NCBI GenBank assembly: GCA_963971405.1
Contig: OZ020487.1
Coordinates: 16,837,344-16,901,343 of the forward strand
Length of the DNA stretch: 64,000 nt
Origin: Psococerastis gibbosa
Lineage: Eukaryota; Arthropoda; Insecta; Psocodea; Psocidae
Direction: 5' to 3'
Numbering within the stretch: the first letter of the stretch is position 1; the number at the start of each line of letters is the position of its first letter. Of the stretch, positions 9,070 to 21,000 are shown piece after piece. A program made the position numbers and the translations under genes. The notes below the pieces were generated by a model. The model made no database searches. It saw nothing but the letters and a program-made list of their open reading frames with translations, and was not told where the DNA came from.

Positions 9070-12000
9070 CTAAAACGGTTAACTGTTAGTGTTGGCGACT
9101 TGCTATGTATATTTAAAAAAATACTAATTCCATGATTATATGTAGCTCTGCGATCTATATTTCCTGAGACATGACAGGACATGACTACCTCTAGAGCCAC
9201 CTGAAAAGAATAGGTATCGCCGAGTCATCCGAATGCCCCCTCTGCTTCCAAGGGGAGGGGAATGCCAATCACCTATTCAGCTGCACTGGCATCGATGTAG
9301 AAAACCGAACTGAGACTCAGGAGGGATTGGCCCAGCGCTATTACGCGGCACGGCGTCAAATGGCCTACCAGCCAAGGACGGGCGTTCGCTGAAGAAGAAG
9401 AAGAAGATGTTTCCTGAGAAATTTTATTTTGTGCCAAATATTAATTGTGATCGTCTCCGGTTCTCTTAAAAAACCTATTATAGTTTATAAATATAAGCTA
9501 TACAATATGCTGAGTCGAATGAAGGCTGTTGTTCAGGACATACCGTATTTGCTTTCCTGTTTTTATTCGTTAGTATAAGGAAAGCATAATGAAGGATCGA
9601 AATTTCATATTTCGAGATTTCAACGGATTTACACATTTTGAGGTTGACGCAAATTTGGGGGGTTTTAACCTTCAAAAACTCCTAAGTTGAAAGGTTATGT
9701 TTTGTTTTGTTTACATTTTAAAGTTATTATTCGGCACAATAGGCCCTGAGGATAGTTGAAATATTACCGACATAAATTCACATGTTACACGCGAACAGAT
9801 CGAATTAGGACGACATATTCTAATGAAAAATTACATAAGGGCATACCGTGCCCATTGAGCCCCACACTAAGGGCGGGTCCCACGATAGCTTGAAATGTCT
9901 TGGTGACGAATAATGGACAGCACTGCCACGTTCCAAAGTATGGAGGTAACGTGCAGTTTCCCTTGCCTCGACGTTTCAAGCGATTTTGGGAGGTACCCTT
10001 ACTGTGAGACTCGATACAAACCCCAGCCTGCCAGAAATAGGCACAGAATGGTCTACTTACCTTCAAGGCAAATCTGCGGTATCTTACAAGCATTGTGCCA
10101 ACGTTGAATGATGCGAAAATAGACAGAAACATCACCAGAAAGAGAATTGTAAATTGACCCAATCCCGTCGGGTTTTCATAGAAAAATGAATCGAGATCCA
10201 TTGCTCGGTCACTCAGTGTCATTGTGTAGGGTATGCCTTCTATGAGGTCGCTAAAATACTCGTCTTTCAATGTTCCTATAGTGCCATTGAAAAGAACCGC
10301 ATATACGAACACGACTGCCATATAAATCACAAAATTGCCCATGAAGTATTTAAACTCAAAATGTAAAATCGCATCAAATCGGTACAACACAAGATGAAAT
10401 GTAAATAATTGGAAAATCTTGATTGTTACCAAGCCAACCTGTAAAAGTTCAACAATTTTATTATCCAATCTAATTGACTTCGATGACAAAGTGGTAGTGT
10501 GCTTGTACTTGTGCGAGTTTCTACACGCCATGCGATCGGAGACGTGCCGTAACTCAATACGAGTAGGTACTAACCTACACTGGCGACTGAAAAGGTCAAA
10601 CGGATACATTCGTTAAATTGTTAGGATGCAATTAACCTTTTTTTTTAAATAATACTAATAATAATAAAATTTTATACTCAATTAAACTGTATACATGTAC
10701 ATCAGTACATCATGTACATCAGTCATGTAAGGTTTCCTATCAGTAAATAGTAAGTATGCATTCTATGTTTCCTACATGTAGATCGAAAAGGCCTAGATGC
10801 ACAGATTAAATTTCGTTGAAACAAATCGTTATCAGAGCCTTGACTTTCACTATTTACTTTTTTTGAAAATTGAATAGCTTTTACTAAGACGATATGATGC
10901 GTATCTCTATAATATAAAAATGAATCGCAAAATGTGTTGGTAAGCGCATAACTCAACAACGCCTGGACCAATGAGGTTTATTTGTGACGTCATTTTGTAA
11001 ATGGCTGCACCAGTTGCAATGATATCAAAGCGTTGATTTTTCCATAAGCCTCAATACTATTTTAAAATGATTTTTAATTACGTATTATTTTAAGGTGATA
11101 TTTTTCTATAAATCATGGGGAATATATATATTAAATTATATGCAGCGAAATAAGGTCCAGGCATAGTAAAAATATTATAAAAAATATTAAAAGAATTAAT
11201 TAGATGCTAAGAGCTAAGTTTTCACATGCAAACGGCGGCCATTTTGAATAATATGGATATCGGTTTGTCGTCAGCGAACCTAGTGACCAAAATTGTCCCT
11301 ACAGAACCTCATTTGGACAATTCTTTTTTTTTAAATGTTCATTGAAGTTCAACGATGGTTTTTACGGCGAAAAAAATTCGAATAAGGAATTGGCGGAAAA
11401 ACCCTAAAAACAGCCCTTTTCTTTTTCCCATGCAAACGTTTTCTAACTAAAACGTTGAGTCAATTTGAGCTTTATGTTTCGCTTATAAGCGAAATTCTCT
11501 TCATTGCCTGTATCCGAACCTCAAAAAAGGAACATCACAAAAGAATGGTGAGCCTTCAATGTCCATAAACTCAGTGCAGGGGACTGTTCTAGAGGGGTCA
11601 CGAGTTGTGGAGTGCCGCTGTGCCGGTACCTGAGTTGCTTCTTATGAATGGGGGTTGTGTGCAACGCCAGATTTTCATATTATTTTGTTAGGTAACTGCT
11701 TGGTTAAGCTAAGTGCAGGGGACTGTTGTGGAGTACCGCTGTGCCGGTACCTTGGTAAAAGCGGAATACACTGTATTGAAATAAATGGAAAGTAACAACG
11801 GAAAATGACCCACAAAAAATTGCTAACACTTTTAGTAAGCACTTTTTAGAGACTGGCCAGAAATTAGCGAATGAAATTCAAACAACTGAAGAGGAATGCA
11901 AGCAAATGCTTAGAAACATACCAATACCATATACATGACCCCAACTTCCAACGTAGAAATAGAAAATACTATAAGGACACTGAAAAACAGCTGGAGCTCA

Positions 12001-15000
12001 GGCAGATATCAAGTAGGTATTAAAACATTAAAAGAAGTATCGAAGCATATATCAAAACCATTAACACATATATTATAAATGGGACCATCAGTACTGGCAT
12101 TTTTCCACAAACCCTAAAAGAGGCAGTGGTGACACCTTGCTTTAAATCAGGAAAAAAGCATGATATAAATAATTATAGGCCAATGTCAATCCTCCCCAAT
12201 ATAAGCAAAGTCTTCGAAAAAATCATCTACAACAGACTGGAAACATTCCTCACAATCCACAATATAATCTCAAATAATCAATATGACTAGGCGCTTATTC
12301 CACCAACGTCAATAGTGATAGTAAATGTAGTAATGACGTGGACATTATTAGACTGTCTTTAATGTCTGCTACCACGTCAATACTACATTTACTATCACTA
12401 TTGACACTGGTGGAATAAGCGCCTTAGAAAAGTTAAAAACACCTCAGATGCAATTCAAAGTGTAAAAGAAGAAATCGATTATGCGAAGGAAACCAATCAA
12501 AACTGTATATGCATAATGCTAGACCTGAAAAAAGCCTTTGAAACAATTACCCACACCATACTCACAGAAAAATTAAAAAAAAATGAGAATACGAGGATTG
12601 GCCTTGAACTTAATAATAAGTTATTTTACAAATATAAAACAGCGAACCAAAATTAACTCAACTACCACAACCATTAGCGATGAAGAAACACTAACAAGCT
12701 TTGGGCTACCCACTGGCACATGTTTGGCCCCTTTACTGTTTAACTGCTACCTAAAGGACTTCTTACACCTAAAAACACCCGGAAAAATTAGCTCTTTTGC
12801 AGATGATACGCGCATAGTATTAATTAATAAAAATAGAATAAATCTATACGAAAATGCAAATGAAGATTTCTTAAAGATAAAAAAATGGCTAAGAACAAAT
12901 ATCTTAACAATCAACTAAAAAAAAACTATATACATGGAGTTTAACGAGCCTGTCACAGCAAAGAAGCCAAACACAATTATGACAAACACTCCGAATACAA
13001 TTATGGAAAATTCTCCAGAAATTCAAGATATTACGAAAGTCAGCTCAGCCAAATACCTTGGAATAACATTCGTTAGTAAAATTAAATGGGAAGAGCACAT
13101 TTTAAATGTGGTTGCCAAATTATGAAAAATCATATGTAAGTTTTGCCAATTAAGACAGATCTTGAATATAAAACAGCTAACTAGTGCTAACATGAATTAG
13201 TGCAGTCACACTTAAATTATGGAATTATAGCATGGGGCGGAGCTTACCAAAATGTGATTGAAAGAGTAAATATCACCTAAAGAAAAATACTAAAAGTCAT
13301 ACATAAAAAAGAGAATACTTTCCCAAGCAAAGATCTCCATAAATTAGCTGAAATACCCAGAATAAAACAGTTATTTATCATAGAAGCAATATCACATACA
13401 TTTAAAAACAAACACAGAATACCACAAGTACAGCACTATTACGTCACTAGATGCTTGGAAACACAGACCTACATACAACGACAGACCAAGTACGTAGGAC
13501 TAATGCACTACAACAGACTCCCGACATACTGTACGTAAAAACTATTAAGCAATTGAACGTATTTCAAAAATATCTAAAAACAAATCTCAACGAGTTAACA
13601 CCGACAAACGAAGACTGAACAACATACTTACTGACTTAAATTACTTACATTCACGTAGATTAAGATTTTTTCCAAATTTAAGCTGCACACGGGCTGAGCC
13701 CTGCAGCATATATTACTATTACTGTATAACCTAACTTTTTATGGAAATATAAATTTATTGTGCTGTATTGTATTGTACCTGCTTGTTTTGGATTCAACAA
13801 CTAAATAGTGCCCCTACAACCATTCTCAGGTGTCATGCGAGCCCCGAAGGGGCGAGCTGCCGTCCGCCGCTGGCGTAAGGGGGGCGGGGCCGCGAAGCGG
13901 GCCCAAGCCCCGCTTGTTTGTAATAAAAACAACAAATTTTGGGGTGCTAATTTTAGCATGTCCTCTTAATAACTTGATTCATACATGCAGTACATTCATT
14001 ATATTGTAATATGCAGATTTATGATTATTGATTATAATACTAAATTGTTAGTTATCAATTTTTCTGCTATAAAACAAAAGCTGGTTCTCATAATTGTAGG
14101 GCCTAAAGAGCTTTATTTTTAAAAGAGGCCTACGGGAATGCTGGATATAAAATTTAGGTAAGTAGTAGTAGGCAGCTAAATTTTGCAATATTCCCATTCT
14201 CTTGCGCGTAAAAAAAGCTGCACATTACCTACCATAATACCGGCAACGTGATTTGAGAACTGGTCCCAAAATACAACTTCCTTAAAGCTGATGTACTCAT
14301 TGAAAGCTTTAGTGCTCAATTCTTCCATAATTTCTGTCGCGAAGATGGTCCGAGCTGCGTAAGAAATTACTAAGAGTAGCCCAAGAATAGCTACTATAAT
14401 ATCTACGACTGGCCAACCACTAAAAAAAAATATTTATTGAGAAACTCAAAGGCTAATTTCAATTCGATTAATTCAGTTATAACTCAATGAATAATTTGAT
14501 TAAGCACACTATATCAATAAATCCAATATGTATGATATACATAAAGTATATGATTGACCCAAGGGAGGATTTTGCCTCAAATTTAGGGGGGGGGGGGGTC
14601 AGTGGGCAGATTCAGTGGATTATGACATTAAAAACATAATTATTTTTAATTCCCACTGTAAACCCATTGTTATCTAGTGTAAGTTAATTTATTTTGGGGG
14701 TCCGGACCCTCTGACCTCCCCCCCCTATAATCCGCCCTTGCCTGGAGGAAACTTTTCTATTTAATGTCGAGCCATTAGTTCATTAATTGATATAGCCTGT
14801 CATGTTTTAGGTTCTGTAATTGGGGCGATAGCCTCAAAATTTGGTCCATTCTGTCGTAGCTTGGGCTATTTCAGCTATATCATAAGAGGAAGCTTACCGT
14901 TGACTCCTTATTCGCCCCAAAATAGGTTGGTTTGTATAATCGTATGTATATAATATATTTTTAAGTTAATCCTTAAACTTAAATTATTTCGTACATCATA

Positions 15001-18000
15001 TTAGTAACTTAGCCTATAAGGTGTTTTTCATTTTTTAAAATCATTTTTCCATGATATTTCGGTAAATTTCTGTCGCCCATCAGTTTCACGTAAGACTATG
15101 TATAAAATAGTCCTCTGCTAATTGATCAGATTAAAACATTATAACTTAAGTACTAAATTAAAGTAGACAATAACCTATTTTGAGGTAATACAGAGGTGCC
15201 AATATCAGTGGCCAGCTTCCACTTAAGAAATACGTAGTTGAAGTGAAACCTTTAATGGGGGTGGCATAAAATTGTTATGCGAACCTTTTCATGTAACGAA
15301 AAGCAGTGCACCATCCTGTTTGCCGGGAGACCGCTGATAGAATGATTCGTGAGGAAATACTGGGAATACTAGGCATCGGAGCGTGCTGAGGGTGCCGCCA
15401 TACTGCATAACTGAATTCAGAGTTCTTTATTTGGCTTGACTTTGGCTTAGCAGTAAGGCGGCACCCCATGTTCCAACGCATAGCGGTGCGCTACTATTCT
15501 CCAAGAAAACATGAAAACGACACATACTGTTTTTAAACAACTTAATTAAATTTAGCCAATGGCCGCACCAAATTCACCAGTACAGAGCCTGTTCAAAACT
15601 GCAGCAAACTTGGTAGTGTGCACAGCGTTGACAGGTGAACATGGAGACATGATAATGCGCTGAGGCTACCAGTCAGTCTAAGTGCGTGTCGAGTCCTGGT
15701 CAGCTCCGAATTAATCGCGTGACTCTACTATGTTCACCTTATCAGTCAACCTTCCCCCTGACGTGATGCAGTCTGCCTCATGGGAAAAAGACTCACTCCT
15801 CCCGCCAGGTTTGCTTAAAGCAGAAATGCTGAAAGCAGGCGTTGGAAAACAGCTAACAATTAAATTAATAAAAACTTACTGCGTCACATAATCTTTTAGT
15901 TCCGTTCTTCTCAATCGCATGCCCTCTCTTATAAAAAAACAAAATATGAAGATAAAAAATATTAGCCCAAGAACAAACACTGCCACCGAGAAATAAGGAT
16001 CGGCGAATATCAACGAACTTGAGTAAATCTGAAAATGAAAACTCATTATTGTATTAACAGGCTACTAAATATTGTTATGATAATGTTTACTATAGACCTT
16101 CTGTACAAACAATGAGGTGGACATAGGCTAAGCGGAGCTGAATGTAGTGTAGGCGTACATACTGTATATACTGTGTAAATATAGTGTATTTTTTTAAACC
16201 AAAACAAAAGAAATACGGTATCATCCCCTTCCCCAAATTTTCCCAGTGGGATTGAGTTTGGGATGGGAACATACAATGACATGTAGAGTAGTGGTACGGA
16301 CTCTGACTTTCACCCGAAAGGTTGTTGGTTCGAGTCCTACATTTTCTGGCCATGCTTCGTAGAGCATGTAAATCAGGTGGTCCCTTGTCCTATGCCAACG
16401 ACCCCATGGATTTTGGACATTATTTGTATTGTTTCCGTATTAATTTTTGGCTACTGGCAAACTGGCACCGGCTACAAGCGATAATGCACAAGCGGAAACA
16501 AGCTTACCATTGGCGCAATGGAACAGGCGAAAGCATGACTTAACCAAGTACAGATACGAGTCATTGGGGAAGTTATGTTTGGTACTTACGCTGAAACTGG
16601 GAATGAAAACCCCATGTGTAGGCACTTCAACAACTATTGTGCATACACTAAAGATATTGGCATCAACAGAGTATAACGTGAAGTCGATGAAAATCTGAAA
16701 CAAATTGATGAAGGCAGCTGAATAAAAATTTAAGTCCTAGATCCGCCTAGAATTCTACATAGGAAATAGATGGGACATTCACTTTCCACCAATAATATAA
16801 TTTTCATTTCTGGGGCATGGCAACGCATCCAGTAACCTGCCATTGAAAAAATGTACCAGGCGGCCCCAGATTTCAAAATATATTTTTGGCGCGCTCGAAT
16901 ATCCCATCTCTCCTATATAGAACTCTGGATGCGCCCATGAGGACGGAAGTATTCCTTACAACGCTACTTATTATACCTAGGTAACCATTTCTGAAGGGTC
17001 GGAATTTAATAAGCTCACTATAACCTTATTGTTCACTTTGTGTAGCCAATTGCCATGAACCGAGTTTACTCGAATATGCTTTCCAATTTATCAATTAGTA
17101 GATAGAAAATATGAGTAACTTCATTGTGAATAATTTTCCTATGGTAATAATGGAGCGTGAATTTTCCATAATTTTTTGCACAAAATCTAATCATTTTTTG
17201 GGAATTCAACCTGTTCGGTTTTGTTACTCTATTTGACAACATACCTGAATTTAGAAATCATCGATAGAATGGGTCCGCAGAAAAAATATTTTTTAGTCAT
17301 TTTTCAGGAAAATTTAGTTATTTTTATATTTTTATCTCCAGAAGTAAACTATCCAGGAGCAAGTGACCCACCGCGATTTGTTAACATTAATAACGACTAC
17401 AAAAAATGTGAATTTAAAAGATATCGTTGGAGCCGTTTTTGAAAAATATTTTTTTTTGACGTTTTTATTTTATTTTTTGAGAATAAAACCCCCCCAAAAT
17501 TAAGCTAGCCCAAAATATAGAAAAATCGTCCCGAGGTATGATTTTTTGAAATCTACACACCAAATTTCACCAAAATTTGCCCGGGAATCGATGAACAGAC
17601 AGACATTTCGTAAAAACCACATTTTTGGGTTTCTGGTACCTCAAAAAGTGTAAACCCGTTGAAACCTCAGAATCAAAAATTTTGACCATCAAAGCTTTCC
17701 TTATACTACGTATAAATTGGAAAGCAATAACAAAAATGACCGACCCGGGCGCCTAAGAAAGGAATATCTCCAGCAAGTGATGGGGGATGCAGGGACCATT
17801 ATGTACGTGGAGCTGAAGGGGGCGTGCCAGGATCGGGGGGAGTGGAGGCATCGATGTCACATGTTGCTGCCAACCAGCCTACCAGCTGTAACATGAAGAA
17901 GATAACAAATGCCCGATAACTTCCAATAAACTACCAGCGTGCTCACAACTTGTAACGAGGTCAATCCGAGTTTTATGCTGATGCTGAATATCTTTATCGT

Positions 18001-21000
18001 ACCTATTTGTGGCATGTTTCTTACTCAAACTATTTTTATTTTTTTCAATTTTGGCGGTAGGTATTGAATGGGTTTTTATAGCATATTTTGGTCATTATTT
18101 TTTCAATCTTTAAATAAATTCAGACTTTGTTCATGGTTATAGTGATCTGAAAATTAAAGCTACGCAATGAAAAATTTTCAAACGCTAGCCTTATCGCGGT
18201 AGTGAAAGTTGTCTAAATGTTCCCTAATTTTCAATAATGTTTTCACATTTGATGCGCCTTGAAGCCGAAGAGTAAAAGTGCCATTTTTGCTGTTACTCTA
18301 GCTGCACTTTATCCTAGAACCCAACAGGAACACCGGGATTTTGACAATGCTAGAATTCATGGAAAAGGGGTATACATTTTCAATTTTTAAACTTTAACCT
18401 CAGTTATTTCGAATGAATAATTTTTTCACATGCATCCATGGCCTCAATTGTAAATCAGGATATGGAACTCTGGGTTGTTTCTAGTCGTATTTTACATAAG
18501 TTCTTTTCATCGTTTCGCAACACGCAAAATTATCACACATTCTTCACTTAATTAATGCAGTGTTTAATATCTTGATGACCTATCGCTTAGTTCTCATTTA
18601 AAGCCTACAGGAATTACTGAACTTGCCAAGAACCATTGTCCAAGAGATTGTTTTGGAAGACTTGGCCATGGGGAAGATTTGCGCAAAATCATGGCAATGC
18701 ACCGTCTCACACAGCCTTTGTTCAAGGGCGGATTTTGCCTCCAATTTAGGGGGGGGGGGGAGTCAGCGGGCAGGTTCAGTGGATTATAACATTAAAAAAC
18801 ATAATTATTTTTAATTCACACTGTAAACCCATTGTTATCTAGTGTAAGTTAATTTTTTTTTTTGGGGGGGACACCCCCCTCCCCTAAAAACCGCCCTTGC
18901 CTTTGTTGTCACCTCCTACTTGACTTGGATTGGTACCGAAACGATTTCCCAGCCACCCTATACAGTTCAGACTTAGCCCCAGTGGGCTTTTTTTATTTCG
19001 TCGACTGAAAAGGGAGCTCAAAAGACATCATCTGGGCCACCAGGAGAACGTCCAAACTACTACGACGACCTTACTGAACAGTATTCCTGCAAAGGAGTTC
19101 CAGGGAGCTTACACAGCATGGGAATCACGTTGTAGCAGAAGGGTCTTATTTTGAAGAATATTACGTTGTAGTACATGTATGTTCAATAAATTTTGTAAAA
19201 AAAATCAGGCTCATTACTTTCCGGACAGGCCCTGTATACTTACAGCCCGAGTTTTCATGTCAATCCAGTTGAAGTAGTTCATGTATTCAAGAGATAACCT
19301 TGCATTTGTTATTGTTTTGCCAAGGGGCAAGACATAGCCGCCACCTGGGTAACTCTTAAATTTTGCGGAATATCTGAAGTCTCTTGTTTCACTTGCAGGT
19401 CTAAAACATTAATTTTTGATTTTTATTAACTCGGCAAAAAATGACAACTACAATAGCAACTCTATTCAGCCTATTTCTTTGTAGCTTATGTCTCAATATT
19501 GAAACAGACCTAATTTTTTTTTACAATAATGTTTAAAAGGTCAATGGTAACTGTAGGAAATTTAAATAAACTGAATGTAACCTTTATTAATTATTTACCA
19601 CTCCGACAAAAACACAACACATCCGTCTCCGCGGAGCCAAAATTCAAACCACAGTACCGTAATGAAATTGGTATCACCAATAATACCAGTGGCGTAACAA
19701 AACAAGATAGAGCAGTGGGGCCCCCCTACAATTTTTTTGCAAGTACCTATACACTTGGCCTATTACAGGAAAATAAAAATAAAATTTGCATGTCTCAATA
19801 TTGTTTTATTGCTATCCAATTTATATGTAGTATATGGAAAGATTTCTGATGGTCGAAATTTCCGATTCTGAGAATTACACGTTTTGAGGTCGCAGGAACC
19901 CGAAAAAGTGGTTTTTACGAAATGTCTGTATGTCTGCCGCTCTGTCTGTCTGTCTGTTCATCGATTTCCGGGCAAACTACTAGGCCGATTTTGATGAAAT
20001 TTTGCATGTAGGTTCACAAAAACCATGCTTCGAGACTAGGCCTATTAGTTTTTTTTAATTTGGGGGGGTTTTATTCTCAAAAAACTAAAAAAAAGCCTAA
20101 CAAATTATTTCTCAAAAACGGCTCCAAGGATTTCTTTAAAATTCACATATGTTGTAGTCGTTGTTAATGCTAACAAAATGCAGGGGGTCGCTTGCCCCTT
20201 GATAGTTTTCTTTTGGGGGTAAAAAAAAAAAATAACTAAATGTTAATGAAAAATGACTAAAAATAATTTTTCTGCGAAACCTTTCTATTATATATTGTTT
20301 CTACCTTCAGGCATTTTTTAGGTGTTAAATTGAGTAACGAAACCGGACAGGTTGCTTTCCCAAAAAATTATTTGGTTTGTGCAAAAAAATGTTTTTGAAA
20401 AAAAATGAAAATGCATTGCGTGCCCTGCCATTATTGCTGTGTGGTAATGTAATGTAATGTCTGACCTATCTAGAATTTACTTCACCTCCAGTGACGTTAG
20501 GGGGCCATTATGCCTTGCATAACTTGCTACCCTTCTGTTACGCCACTTTTTAATACCAATGCCGCCAAACAACGAATTAGTTCGTGTGAGGAGCTGCTGA
20601 CTAGGTCACAGCCACTGTAATCTAAGAAAAGATGTATAGTGTTTCGGGCACAATGTGAAACCTCCGGCTAAATCAGGAATTGGACTGGATTATTACAATG
20701 AGCCTTAAAAGCAATCACACCCAACCTGTTTCGATTCACGCCAAAGAATGATGTATCGAAATATGAGGATTGACTTTTAAGACGCTGATCATGATGAATT
20801 TACCTGTATTTCCAAGGCTCAAAATCATATTCAGGGGCAATGGGATCCTCGAGTCTTACATCCTGCCATCCTAAGCCAAATGAGGTTGTTTCTTCATTAA
20901 AATAGGATAATGGACCCGCGCAATCTTCGTGTCTCCTGGCGGCATCAGGATGGAAATTGCAAGTCTCTGAAATGTATCCAAAATGTTTCTGTACTAATAA

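Noticed and set aside
9785..10060. Continuation of polycystin exon 13 without splicing
   Set aside because: A consensus GTAAGT follows FALK and the read-through lacks family sequence, so it is intron.
16278..16350. Functional tRNA-Glu gene
   Set aside because: The head is imperfect and is fused to a repeated body found in six places; it is a SINE.
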